DNA of 31,102 bases from Syntrophaceae bacterium UBA6252 (GTDB taxonomy: Bacteria; Desulfobacterota; Syntrophia; Syntrophales; UBA6807): NCBI GenBank assembly GCA_002441265.1, contig DJVQ01000001.1:40779-71880 (forward strand). Direction: 5' to 3'. Position 1 is the stretch's first letter; each line of letters opens with the position of its first letter. The position numbers and the translations under genes are program-made. The notes beneath the pieces were generated by a model that saw only the letters and a list, made by a program, of their open reading frames with translations, was not told the DNA's origin and searched no databases. Below are positions 22,375 to 30,994 of this stretch, one piece after another.

Positions 22375-23679
22375 TTGAACACGCCCCGAAAGCTCAAATA
22401 CGGCCTTGAGGACCGGCCTCCGCTCCTGGAAACCCTCTCCCTGGGGCTCCAATGGTTCTTCGTGCTCCTCCCCGGCGTGGTGATCATCGGCAACCTGGTC
22501 GGACGCATCGAATTCACGAGCATTGCGGACCAGGCCCTCTCCCTCCGGAAAATCGCCTTCGTCTGCGCCGTCATCCTGCTCGTCCAGATCTTCCGCGGCC
22601 ACCGCCTGCCCCTGATTCCCGGCCCCTCGACCATTCTCCTCGTGGGGATCCTTTCCAGCAGGGGGGCCTCCTTCCCGGCCATTTACAGCGCCATGATCCT
22701 GGGCGGCATCCTTCTCGCCGCCATGGGGCTGTCGGGTCTGTTCGGCCGCGTGAGGCGTTTCTTCACCCCCCGGGTGATCGCCGTCGTCCTCCTCCTCATC
22801 GCCTTCACGCTGTGCCCCGCCATCCTCGATCTTTTCACCCGCGGGGAGGGAACGGCCTCCCCCTTCGAGGGGATCCTCTTTGCAACGGGACTCACCTTCG
22901 CCATGATTCTCCTGTACCGGCTGGCCGGAGAGGCCTGGCGGTCCCACATCATCCTGGCGGGCACCCTTGCGGGAAGCCTGCTCTATTTCCTCCTCTTCCC
23001 CGGCGCCCTGCGGGATTCCGGTGCCCCGGGAGCCCTGGTCGGCCCGCTCTTCGGGAACCTGCTCCCCGGTTTTTCCCTCGATCCGGGGCTTCTCGCCGCC
23101 TTTTTCATCTGCTACATCGCGCTCGCCATCAACGATCTCGGTTCCATGGAGTCCCTGAACGTCCTCCTCGACCTCCCCGAGGGCTCCCGCCGGATCAACC
23201 GGGGCATCGCCGTTACGGGAATCGGAAACGTTTTCGCGGGTTTCCTGGGGGTCATCGGACCGGTGAACTATTCCATGAGCCCGGGAATGATCCTGTCCAC
23301 AGGATCGGCAGCCCGGTTTCCTCTTGTCCTCTCGGGGGTCCTCCTTCTCCTTCTTTCCTTCTCCCCCGCCGTTACCGGGATCGCGGGAAGAATTCCCTCC
23401 CCCGTGATCGGGGCCGTCCTGCTCTACATCACCGGATCTCAGATCGTGGCGGGGCTTCTCATCGTCTTCGAATCCTCCCATGCCCTCGATTTCGAGGAGG
23501 GGCTCATCATCGGGCTGCCCGTGCTTCTGGGAACCATGGTGGCCTTCGCGCCGCCGGACGTGATCCAGGCCCTGCCCCCCTCGCTCCGGTCCGTCCTCGG
23601 GAACGGTTTCGTCATCGGCGTGGGAACGTCGCTGCTCCTGGAACATGGAATCCTCAGAAGAAAGGGGAAACACCCATGA
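22375..23679 (+). CDS. NCS2 family nucleobase/xanthine-uracil permease-like transporter
   Basis: A 434-residue integral membrane protein with about twelve to fourteen hydrophobic segments in the NCS2 (xanthine/uracil:cation symporter) pattern: a start with YGLEDRPPLLETLSLGLQWFFVLLPG, PLIPGPSTILLVGILSS in the first half, IALAINDLGSMESLNVLLDLPEGSRRINRGI in the middle (family-type 'IGD.GS' region), and GNVFAGFLGVIGPVNYSMSPGMI. The true substrate is uncertain; family members carry purines, pyrimidines or ascorbate. The start is TTG 22375, because ccggagga lies four bases before it and the nearby ATG at 22358 is out of frame. Its stop overlaps the next start (ATGA, 23676-23679), so it is translationally coupled to the dehydrogenase. 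Confidence 0.85.
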   Translation: MNTPRKLKYGLEDRPPLLETLSLGLQWFFVLLPGVVIIGNLVGRIEFTSIADQALSLRKIAFVCAVILLVQIFRGHRLPLIPGPSTILLVGILSSRGASFPAIYSAMILGGILLAAMGLSGLFGRVRRFFTPRVIAVVLLLIAFTLCPAILDLFTRGEGTASPFEGILFATGLTFAMILLYRLAGEAWRSHIILAGTLAGSLLYFLLFPGALRDSGAPGALVGPLFGNLLPGFSLDPGLLAAFFICYIALAINDLGSMESLNVLLDLPEGSRRINRGIAVTGIGNVFAGFLGVIGPVNYSMSPGMILSTGSAARFPLVLSGVLLLLLSFSPAVTGIAGRIPSPVIGAVLLYITGSQIVAGLLIVFESSHALDFEEGLIIGLPVLLGTMVAFAPPDVIQALPPSLRSVLGNGFVIGVGTSLLLEHGILRRKGKHP

Positions 23680-24704
23680 AAGCCATGATCCTGACCCGGA
23701 TCGTCGACCTGGACCGCGAGCCCGAGCCTCTGTCCCCTGTGGAAAGGCCCGTCCCGTCACCCGGGTCCGGCGAGGTCCTCGTCGCGGTCTCCCGGTGCGG
23801 CGTCTGCCATACCGAACTGGATGAAATCGAGGGAAGAACGCCGCCACCGAGATTCCCGGTCATCCCCGGGCACCAGGTGGTGGGGCGGGTCGCCGGGAAG
23901 GGAAGGGGGGCCGTCCGATTCGGCGAGGGAGACCGGGTCGGCGTCGGCTGGATCTTTTCGGCCTGCGGGAACTGCGAATTCTGCCGGAAGGGTCTGGAGA
24001 ACCTCTGCCCCGACTTCCGGGCCACGGGCAGGGACGCCGACGGGGGCTACGGGGAATACATGGTCGTCCCCGAAAAGTCTGCCCATCCCATCCCGGAGGT
24101 CTTCTCCGATGCCGAGGCGGCGCCGCTCCTGTGCGCCGGCGCAGTCGGCTACAGGTCCTTGCGCCTTACGGGGATCGAGGACGGGCAGAACCTGGGACTC
24201 ACGGGCTTCGGCGCCTCCGCCCACCTGGTTCTCCTTCTCGCAAGGAAGACCCATCCCCGGTCCCCCGTCTTCGTTTTCGCCCGGAGCGAAGGGGAACGGG
24301 CGTTCGCCAGGGAACTGGGCGCCGCCTGGGCGGGGGACACGGCGGATGCCTCCCCGGAAAAGCTTCACGCCGTGATCGACACGACGCCCGCCTGGAAACC
24401 CGTCGTGGAGGCCATGAAAAACCTCGAACGGGGCGGCCGCCTCGTGATCAACGCGATCCGGAAGGAGAACCGTGACCGGGACGCCCTGCTGAGCCTGGAC
24501 TACGGAAAGCACCTGTGGATGGAAAAAGAGATCAAAAGCGTCGCCAACGTGACCGGCTGCGACATCGCCGAATTCCTGGAAAAGGCGGCGGCGGTGCCCC
24601 TGCACCCGACGGTGGAGGAATACCCCCTCGAGGACGCCAACCGGGCCCTCCGGGAGTTGAAGGAAAGGAAGATACGGGGGGGGAAGGTCCTCAGAATCCG
24701 CTGA
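23676..24704 (+). CDS. Zinc-dependent alcohol dehydrogenase family protein
   Basis: A 342-residue medium-chain dehydrogenase/reductase. The catalytic zinc site is C44 (CGVCHTE) and H66 (PGHQVVGRV); the usual Glu after this His is Gln here, as in one branch of the family. Structural zinc ligands are C97, C100, C103 and C111. The NAD(P)-binding part has a shortened glycine motif (LGLTGFGASAHLV) and the C-terminal half reads VIDTTPAWKPVVEAMKNLERGGRLVINAI. The start overlaps the NCS2 stop by four bases. The likely role is oxidation of an alcohol or reduction of an aldehyde; the substrate cannot be read from sequence. Pairing with a nucleobase-type permease is unusual. Six bases after its stop the convergent Na/Pi cotransporter gene ends, with no terminator visible between them. 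Confidence 0.88.
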   Translation: MKAMILTRIVDLDREPEPLSPVERPVPSPGSGEVLVAVSRCGVCHTELDEIEGRTPPPRFPVIPGHQVVGRVAGKGRGAVRFGEGDRVGVGWIFSACGNCEFCRKGLENLCPDFRATGRDADGGYGEYMVVPEKSAHPIPEVFSDAEAAPLLCAGAVGYRSLRLTGIEDGQNLGLTGFGASAHLVLLLARKTHPRSPVFVFARSEGERAFARELGAAWAGDTADASPEKLHAVIDTTPAWKPVVEAMKNLERGGRLVINAIRKENRDRDALLSLDYGKHLWMEKEIKSVANVTGCDIAEFLEKAAAVPLHPTVEEYPLEDANRALRELKERKIRGGKVLRIR

Positions 24705-24710
24705 GGGACA

Positions 24711-26318
24711 TCACCGTTTTCCGATGTGCAAAATGCCCTTGGTGATGTTGCACAGGTGGTCGTTCATCCGGGCGACATAGTTGAGGATGTCGGAAAATAC
24801 GAGCCCCGAGTCGTTCACGCAGATTCCGTCCTCCAGGCGCTTGATGTGGTTCAGTTTGTACTGGAGCACGAGATCGTCGATCTCCTTGTCGATCATGAGG
24901 GTGATGCTCGCCGATTTGTGGTCGTCGTTCCGGAGTGCTTTCTGGGTGAAATTCATGAGGGTCTGGGTCTTGTCGAAGAGCCGGGCCAGCTCAGCCTGGG
25001 CCGTCTGGGAAAAACTCAGATTCTCCTCGTAGAGGCGCTGGGCGAGCCTGGCGATGTCCTGGCAGTAATCGCCCACCCGTTCCAGGTCGTTCACGCTGTG
25101 GATCAGGGCGGGAACGATTCTCCGTTTTTCGTCCACGATCTCCCCTTTCGTGATCTCCACGAGATATCCCGTGATGTCCCGCTGCATCTCGTCCACCGAC
25201 TGCTCATCGATGGCAATCTCGTTCTTCAGCTTGTGGTTGTACTGGATGATGCACTGCCTCGATTTTTCGAGCATCTCCTGGTCCAGGGTCAGCATGACCG
25301 AAAGCTGGCGGATAACGGCGCGGAGGGCCAGTTCCGGGGTGGGCAGCAGATTCTTGTCCAGGTATTTCGTTTCCTTTTTCTCGTAGTCCTCTCCGGGGAC
25401 GATTTTTCCCAGGGCTTTCACGAAAAGAGGAACGAGGGGAAGGAAAATGATGACGTTGATGACGTTGAACAGGGTGTGAACGTTGGCGATCTGGCGCGAG
25501 ATGTCGGAAGAGAGGACGGGAAGGAGACGGAGGTACAGAGGGACCATGGCGAGGGCCACCGTCGTTCCCAGGACATTGAACATGGCATGGCCGACAGCGA
25601 GCCTCCGGCTGGCGAGCTTCCCCCCGATGCTTGCGATGACCGCGGTGATGCAGGTCCCGATGTTGTCCCCCAGAACGAGATAGATCGAGGCCTTCAGATC
25701 GAGAAGACCCACCGTCGCCAGGGCGATCACGATTCCGATGGTGGTACTGCTTGCCTGGAGGACCATCGTCACGAGAACGCCCGTGCCGATCCCGAGGAGG
25801 GGATATTTCCCGAAGCGCAGGAACAGGTCGATCAGCTCCTGGTTCCCCGCCAGAGGTTTCACCGCTTCCGTCGTGATATTGAGACCGAGAAAGAGCAGGC
25901 CGAACCCCAGAAGGGCCATTCCCTTGTTTTTATGCTTCGACTTTTTCGCGAAAAGAAAGACAATGGCCCCGACGAAGACGAACAGGAGGGCCGACCGGGT
26001 GAGTTTGAAGGCGATGAGCTGGGCGGTGATGGTGGTTCCGATGTTCGCCCCGAAGATGACGGGAAGTGCGCCCGCCAGCGTGATGAGCCCGGCGTTGATG
26101 AAACCGATGAGGAGGACCGACGTTGCACTGGAACTCTGGATGATGGAGGTGAACCCCGCCCCCACCAGCATGGAGACGACCCGGTTCGTCGAAATTTTTT
26201 CGAGGAGCGCCTTGAGCATCCCCAGGGACAACCGCTGGAGTGAATCGCTGAGAAGGTAAATCCCGTAGATGAAAAGACCGAGACCTCCGAGGACGCTGAA
26301 CACAAGGTTGAAGTTCAT
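24711..26318 (-). CDS. Na/Pi cotransporter family protein with PhoU-like C-terminal domain
   Basis: A 535-residue protein: an N-terminal membrane domain of the NptA/YjbB type with two inverted repeats carrying the signature QSSSAT (around 62-67, in GFTSIIQSSSATSVLLIG) and its partner QASSTT (around 185-190), and a soluble C-terminal half (about 330-535) with PhoU-like helical repeats (ELALRAVIRQLSVMLTLDQEML, NDLERVGDYCQDIARLA). Such proteins export or import phosphate with sodium. The ATG at 26318 is preceded on the minus strand by a ccgggaga site and a likely TTGACA promoter. It ends six bases from the convergent dehydrogenase gene. Length and domain order are normal for the family. Confidence 0.9.
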   Translation of the reverse strand: MNFNLVFSVLGGLGLFIYGIYLLSDSLQRLSLGMLKALLEKISTNRVVSMLVGAGFTSIIQSSSATSVLLIGFINAGLITLAGALPVIFGANIGTTITAQLIAFKLTRSALLFVFVGAIVFLFAKKSKHKNKGMALLGFGLLFLGLNITTEAVKPLAGNQELIDLFLRFGKYPLLGIGTGVLVTMVLQASSTTIGIVIALATVGLLDLKASIYLVLGDNIGTCITAVIASIGGKLASRRLAVGHAMFNVLGTTVALAMVPLYLRLLPVLSSDISRQIANVHTLFNVINVIIFLPLVPLFVKALGKIVPGEDYEKKETKYLDKNLLPTPELALRAVIRQLSVMLTLDQEMLEKSRQCIIQYNHKLKNEIAIDEQSVDEMQRDITGYLVEITKGEIVDEKRRIVPALIHSVNDLERVGDYCQDIARLAQRLYEENLSFSQTAQAELARLFDKTQTLMNFTQKALRNDDHKSASITLMIDKEIDDLVLQYKLNHIKRLEDGICVNDSGLVFSDILNYVARMNDHLCNITKGILHIGKR

Positions 26319-26560
26319 CCTATCTCCCGGTAATATCTTGTGTCATCCGATAGTTATCCGCCTGATCCCGACACGGTCCCGTCCTTTTTCACCCGCAACT
26401 TACAGGGATTCGTTTTTTCCTGTCAAGGTTTTTCGTCAACCTCTCCGATTCCTCCACTCCTTCCGCCCTGAACGATATTTCCCGCCGGCAATGTCCTCCT
26501 CATTTCCCTTGCATCCCTCGATTTTTCCGCTAAGGTAAGGAGAAAATCTTTCGGATCGCC
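26319..26560. promoter_or_regulatory. Divergent intergenic region with two promoters
   Basis: 242 bases between the minus-strand cotransporter and the plus-strand HEAT gene. On the minus strand TTGACA (26426-26421) and TAAGTT (26402-26397) are 18 bases apart. On the plus strand TTGCAT (26509-26514) and TAAGGT (26531-26536) are 16 apart. I see no gene or terminator here. Confidence 0.5.
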
Positions 26561-28027
26561 ATGGTTGCAAGATTTCTCACGATCGTTCTTGTGTCCCTTT
26601 GTTCCTCCCAGGCCATCGGTACGGTCCACGTGTTTCTTTCGAACCGGGACCTGTTCCGGACCATGACGGACCTCCATGGCCGGGGGTTCGCAACCGTTCC
26701 GAACGAAAAGGTTTTTCCCTCCCTCCTGGATCCGGTGTCCGCCTTCTGCGGGGGCCTGTTCCTCACCTTCACCATCGGGGCCGGCCTTGTCGCGGCCTCC
26801 CTGTTTCTCACCCGGCTCCTCAGGCCGTGGGGCCGCTTCCCGGCGTTCGCCGCGCTGCTTCTGCTGCTCGTTCCCGGCCTTTTCTGGATCAACCACAACG
26901 GATTCAACCCGCTGGGAAGCGCCCACTGGATCGTTCCGCCCGTCCTCGCGGGCGGGCTGGCCCTGAAATTGCTCCCCGAAGAGGGCGGCGGACGGTCTCC
27001 GTGGGGGATCGCCGTCCCGGCGGCGGTCTTCGTCCTGTCCCTGCCGTTTCTCCTTCCGGCGGCCCGAATAGACGGTCTCCTCGACCTCAGGGACCGGCTT
27101 CTCCTTTCCAGCGCCCCCGGGAGGGCGGCCAGCGACTTTTACTACCGCTACACCCTGTACGCCGCGGAGGCCGTCAAGTCCTTCGACCAGAAGCTGATCC
27201 GGACCTTCCGCCTCGAAGGACCCGTGGAGGGGATGGGGGCCTCCCGGCTCGAGACCCTCCTGGAACGGGAGGACGTCCTTCCGACGGCGCTTCCCCGGGC
27301 GGATCTGGTGATCCGGGAGAACGGGGAAGTCCCTTCTTTCGGCACCCCCGGAAAAACGATTTTCCCGATGGATTTCAAGACCTTCGCGAACGGTCCCCAA
27401 AAAACGCTGGCGGAATTTTCCCGCCGGACCGACCGCTGGGCCTTCATCCGGAAGGCCGCCTTCCATTCCCTCGTCCTTCTCTATCCGGCTCTCCTGTATG
27501 GCCTGTTCTTCGTCCTCGTTCTTTCCGTCCTCCCGCGGGCGTCGGGGCGGCTCCTGCGCACCTTTCTCGCCTCCGGTCTCGCGCTGGCCCTTCTTCTCGG
27601 GGGACTGTTCCTGACAGCCCCCGGACAAAGGGCCCCCGACGACGGTTCCATCCTCTTTTCGATGCTCCGGTCCGGTATCCCGGCCGAGCAGGCCCGGGCG
27701 CTGCGGACCCTTGCCGCCGCCGGGAGGGACGTCGCTTCCTTCCCGGGATTCGAGGCCCTCGGCGAAAGCCCGTCCCCGGCGGTGCGGTACTGGTTCGCCA
27801 GGAGCCTTTCCGGAAGCCGTTCGGAGAAGGCCCGAAGCCTCCTCCTTCACCTCCTGGGAGACGGCCAGACGAACGTGGTCACCATGGCCGTCGAGTCCCT
27901 GGGTAAACGGGGAGACCGCGCCTCCATCCCGGCGATCCGGGACAGGCTGGAAACGTCCCCCCACTGGTACGTGCAGCTTTACGCCTACAAAACCCTGAGG
28001 AGACTGGGATGGAGGCAGACCGGATAA
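26561..28027 (+). CDS. Multi-pass membrane protein with C-terminal HEAT repeats
   Basis: A 488-residue protein with roughly six hydrophobic segments (near 1-20, 60-85, 92-115, 145-165, 305-325, 335-350), a luminal/periplasmic-type loop between (about 175-300), and a soluble C-terminus from about 360 with HEAT-like helical repeats (SPAVRYWFARSLSGSRSEKA, TNVVTMAVESLGKRGDRASI, PHWYVQLYAYKTLRRLGW). HEAT repeats usually bind other proteins. No family-specific function is recognised. A ribosome site (taaggag) lies about 20 bases before the ATG at 26561, further than usual, and no alternative in-frame start is better placed. It overlaps the next gene by 19 bases, so the two are co-expressed. Confidence 0.75.
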   Translation: MVARFLTIVLVSLCSSQAIGTVHVFLSNRDLFRTMTDLHGRGFATVPNEKVFPSLLDPVSAFCGGLFLTFTIGAGLVAASLFLTRLLRPWGRFPAFAALLLLLVPGLFWINHNGFNPLGSAHWIVPPVLAGGLALKLLPEEGGGRSPWGIAVPAAVFVLSLPFLLPAARIDGLLDLRDRLLLSSAPGRAASDFYYRYTLYAAEAVKSFDQKLIRTFRLEGPVEGMGASRLETLLEREDVLPTALPRADLVIRENGEVPSFGTPGKTIFPMDFKTFANGPQKTLAEFSRRTDRWAFIRKAAFHSLVLLYPALLYGLFFVLVLSVLPRASGRLLRTFLASGLALALLLGGLFLTAPGQRAPDDGSILFSMLRSGIPAEQARALRTLAAAGRDVASFPGFEALGESPSPAVRYWFARSLSGSRSEKARSLLLHLLGDGQTNVVTMAVESLGKRGDRASIPAIRDRLETSPHWYVQLYAYKTLRRLGWRQTG

Positions 28028-28650
28028 GCCCGCGCACCCTTTGCCTGTCCCTGGGGGCGGTTTTCGCCGCCGAGACGGCGGGGGCGCTTCTGCTGTCGTC
28101 CGTCCCGTCGCCCCTGGCGGCTCTGGTTCCCACAAGGATCCTGGAGATTGTCGTGCTCCTGCTTCTTCTGAACCACGAGGGGGGGGTGGAGAGAACCCTG
28201 GGACTGGGGCGGCGGGGCATTTGCCGGGAACTCGGCAGGGGCTTTCTGTGGTCGGCGGGATTCGGCCTTCTCGTCCTGGCCGGTTTTCTCGCGATCCGCA
28301 TGACCGGAGGAAATCCCCTGGACCGGATCACCGAAACCCTTCCGTGGGGCCTTTCGGAACGTCTCCTGTTTCTTTTCGCGGGAGTGATCCTCGCCCCCGT
28401 GGCGGAGGAGATCTTCTTCCGCGGGGTCCTCTACGGGTTCCTCCGCCGGTGGGGTTTCGTTCCCGCACTCCTCCTGTCCACCGCCCTGTTCACGTTTCTT
28501 CACCCGACGGGGCAGGGCGTTCCCGTGACCCAGATCGTCGGCGGCCTTCTGTTCGCCGCGGCCTACGAAGCGGAAGGCAGCCTGGCCGTCCCTGTGGTCA
28601 TTCACTGCCTGGGAAACGGGGCAATTTTTTTTCTGTCCTGGGTCCGCTGA
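28009..28650 (+). CDS. CPBP family intramembrane metalloprotease
   Basis: A 213-residue membrane protein with about five hydrophobic segments and the CPBP (Abi/CAAX-protease-like) motifs: EEIFFRGVLYG (E133, E134, R137 or R138 region), followed by FLHP in the next helix and a final HCLGN, which together supply the Glu and His ligands of the metal centre. These proteases act inside the membrane; known roles include processing of prenylated proteins and immunity to bacteriocins, but most bacterial members have no assigned substrate. Its start (ATG 28009, with aggaga upstream) overlaps the HEAT-repeat gene, suggesting that the HEAT protein may be its partner or adaptor. It converges on the acyl-CoA dehydrogenase with a 22-base gap. 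Confidence 0.87.
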   Translation: MEADRISPRTLCLSLGAVFAAETAGALLLSSVPSPLAALVPTRILEIVVLLLLLNHEGGVERTLGLGRRGICRELGRGFLWSAGFGLLVLAGFLAIRMTGGNPLDRITETLPWGLSERLLFLFAGVILAPVAEEIFFRGVLYGFLRRWGFVPALLLSTALFTFLHPTGQGVPVTQIVGGLLFAAAYEAEGSLAVPVVIHCLGNGAIFFLSWVR

Positions 28651-28672
28651 ATCCTCCCGGAAGCCGGAACGG

Positions 28673-30328
28673 TCACCCCCCGAACAGCCTCCGGCAGATG
28701 CGGCCGGCGACCCGTTCTTTCGCGGCATCGGTGAACCGCCGGTTCCCGCGAACGGTTTCCCCGGTCTCTTCCAGGAAATAGGACAGGAATTCCTTTTCCT
28801 CCCCCGGATCCCGACCCGTTTTCCCTGCCGCCGACATGCCGGAGAGAACGGCGAGGAGACCGAAAAGGTAGAGGCTGAGAGTGGTCACCCGGCGCAGGAA
28901 GTATTCCTTTTCCACCACTTTCGCCCTGTGAACCACGATTCCGAAGAGAAGACGCCGCCGGATCATTCCGGAAAGCCGCCGGGCGAGGCGGACCGCCCTC
29001 CGGGGGGCGCCGGCGGGAACGGGGAGATGCCAGCGGCGGGGGCGGAAGGAGGTCACCCATTCCCGAAGGAGAAACCGCAACCGTTTTCCCCAGGAAAGGG
29101 TCCGGACCGTTTTTCCCAGGCGTCCGAGGGCGTAAAGGGCCGGGTACATCGAGTGGATTTCCGTCGTCCCTTCGAAAATGGTGGTCACCCGGAAATCCCG
29201 CATCCTCTTTTCGTAGGGCTGTGTGGAGATGTATCCCGACCCGCCCGCCGCCTGCAGGGCGTCGTAGGCGGCGTCCCAGGCCCGGGTGGTCCCGAAGAGC
29301 TTGCAGTGGGAGGTTTCGATGACCGGGTCGCCCCCCCTCGCTCCCTCCAGGAGAGGAACGGTGAAATCGGTCATGGCCTCCATGACGAATTGATGGACCC
29401 GGCACCGTGCGATCTTCTCCTGGATGAGTTCGAAGTCCTTGATGGGACGGCCGAACTGAACCCGGGACCGGGAGCGTTCCACCATGTCCTTCACGGACCG
29501 GCGGGTCATCCCAAGGGAGGCGGCGATGAGGCCGAGCCTCCCGTAATTGAGGACGTTCATGGCGATGGCGAACCCCTCGCCGGGTCCGCCGATCCGGTTT
29601 TCCAGGGGCACCCGGACGTCCTTGAACCGGATCATGGCGGTGGAACTGGCCTTCAGCCCCATCTTGGGCATGTCCTTCCCGATATGGACGCCCTCCCAGG
29701 CCGTTTCCACGATGAAGGCCCCCAGGACCCCGGGCCGGGCCGGGTCCGTCCGGGCGAAGACGGTCATTCCCCCGGCGTAGCCGGCGTTGGTGATGTAAGT
29801 CTTGACGCCGTTCAGAACATAATGGGTACCGTCCTTGGAAAGTTCCGCCGTGGTCCGGATGTGCCGGGCGTCGGAACCCGTTTCCGGCTCCGTGAGGGCG
29901 TAAGAGAAGATCATCTCCCCCGCCGCGGCCGGGCGGAGATACTTTCGTTTCTGCTCCTCCGTCCCGTAGAGATCGATGGCCTTCACCCCGATGAGGAGAT
30001 GGGCCAGGAATGCGAGGGCCGACGACATGTCCGCCTCGGAAACGGCATCGACGACCCGGATGAGGTCCCGAAGGCCGAGCTCCAGCCCGTCGTAGGCTTG
30101 CGGGATGGAAATCCCGAAGAGTCCCGCCTTCCCCATGGCATCGAGCATTTCCCGGGGAATCCTGCCCGCCTCCTCGATTGTCCGGGACGGCCAGGTCTTG
30201 AGGAGGCCGTCGAACCGTTCCAGAATCTCCCGTACCTTCTTCTCGTCGCCCCGGTCCGCCTCCCGGAAAAACCGATCCCCGTCGAGAATCCCCCGGTAGA
30301 TTTCTTCCATGAATCCTTCACGTTCCAT
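28673..30328 (-). CDS. Acyl-CoA dehydrogenase with C-terminal extension
   Basis: A 551-residue flavoprotein of the acyl-CoA dehydrogenase family, catalysing alpha-beta dehydrogenation of acyl-CoA thioesters with electrons to an electron-transfer flavoprotein. Family signatures are present: YALTEPETGSDA (around 142-153), the FAD segment GVKTYITNAGYAG, QFGRPIKDFELIQEKIA (around 283-299), and the catalytic base Glu in TTIFEGTTEIHSMY (around 389-402). A core enzyme has about 380 residues; this one has some 130 more at the C-terminus, Arg-rich and helical (RLARRLSGMIRRRLLFG), as in very-long-chain-type enzymes that attach to membranes. ATG 30328 has a gggaggc site. It is preceded by an unknown gene that ends 30 bases upstream in the same direction. 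In a syntroph this could serve fatty-acid or aryl-acyl oxidation; substrate not shown. Confidence 0.9.
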   Translation of the reverse strand: MEREGFMEEIYRGILDGDRFFREADRGDEKKVREILERFDGLLKTWPSRTIEEAGRIPREMLDAMGKAGLFGISIPQAYDGLELGLRDLIRVVDAVSEADMSSALAFLAHLLIGVKAIDLYGTEEQKRKYLRPAAAGEMIFSYALTEPETGSDARHIRTTAELSKDGTHYVLNGVKTYITNAGYAGGMTVFARTDPARPGVLGAFIVETAWEGVHIGKDMPKMGLKASSTAMIRFKDVRVPLENRIGGPGEGFAIAMNVLNYGRLGLIAASLGMTRRSVKDMVERSRSRVQFGRPIKDFELIQEKIARCRVHQFVMEAMTDFTVPLLEGARGGDPVIETSHCKLFGTTRAWDAAYDALQAAGGSGYISTQPYEKRMRDFRVTTIFEGTTEIHSMYPALYALGRLGKTVRTLSWGKRLRFLLREWVTSFRPRRWHLPVPAGAPRRAVRLARRLSGMIRRRLLFGIVVHRAKVVEKEYFLRRVTTLSLYLFGLLAVLSGMSAAGKTGRDPGEEKEFLSYFLEETGETVRGNRRFTDAAKERVAGRICRRLFGG

Positions 30329-30358
30329 GCAGGCCTCCCCTTTTCGGCACCCTTCCTC

Positions 30359-30979
30359 TTATTCCCCCACCTCCGGAAGCGCCCGGATCTTGCCCGGAAA
30401 ACATCGATAATACCAGCCCGGCCGGTTTTTCTCGTAAAAGGCGCACACCTGTCCCCAGAGGGTCTCCGGAGGGGTGACCGCCTGGAGGCACAGGTCCATG
30501 AACGGCCCGTCCGCCAGGCAGGCGGACAGGATCGACCCGTCCGTTTCGCTTCCCCCGTAGTCTTCGGTAACGGAAAGCCCGTTGGCCATGAAGGTGTCCG
30601 CCACCGTCCAGTCCACGGCACGGCCGGGCGAGGAGGGGGCGGCGACGTTGGCAAGGATCCGGCCGACGGCGGCCTTCGGAAAGAGCCTGGGGCTGAAGGC
30701 GTACTGGAACCCCCGGATCATGTTGTGAAAGCCCTTCCGTCCGAGGCCGGGGACATGCCCTTCGTAAAGAAGGTAGAGCCGCCCCGACACGGCCCAGTAC
30801 AGGCTCTTCCGGCTCCCGTACCGGACGGGCAACCCGAGTTCTCCCGCCCTTTCGGAAAGCTTCCGAAAGAGAGGTTCCAGTTCCGGTTCCCCCCGGCGGA
30901 GGGCCTCTCCCGCGAGAAGATACCAGAACGGCGCATCCTGGCTATAGGCAAAAGGCAGTTGTTTCGGAGACGGTTTCAT
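30359..30979 (-). CDS. Hypothetical protein upstream of the acyl-CoA dehydrogenase
   Basis: A 206-residue soluble protein that I do not recognise. It has no signal or transmembrane segment, a mixed helix/strand composition, and distinctive stretches such as GRKGFHNMIRGFQYAFSPR, WTVADTFMANGLSVTEDYG, and ENKRPGWYYRCFPG-like C-terminal sequence (KNRPGWYYRCFPGKIRALPE). I chose ATG 30979, nine bases after agga; an in-frame TTG at 30988 overlaps that site and is less likely. It ends 30 bases before the acyl-CoA dehydrogenase start, so the two probably form an operon and it may act on the same substrate or on the dehydrogenase. Nothing in the sequence gives a reaction. Confidence 0.65.
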   Translation of the reverse strand: MKPSPKQLPFAYSQDAPFWYLLAGEALRRGEPELEPLFRKLSERAGELGLPVRYGSRKSLYWAVSGRLYLLYEGHVPGLGRKGFHNMIRGFQYAFSPRLFPKAAVGRILANVAAPSSPGRAVDWTVADTFMANGLSVTEDYGGSETDGSILSACLADGPFMDLCLQAVTPPETLWGQVCAFYEKNRPGWYYRCFPGKIRALPEVGE

Positions 30980-30994
30980 GGCGTCCAATCCTGA

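Noticed and set aside
24726..26243. A 505-codon plus-strand frame over the Na/Pi cotransporter
   Set aside because: Antisense to a protein with clear QSSS motifs; composition is very acidic and non-protein-like.
28928..30994. A 688-codon plus-strand frame over the acyl-CoA dehydrogenase
   Set aside because: Antisense shadow; the minus-strand frame has complete dehydrogenase signatures.
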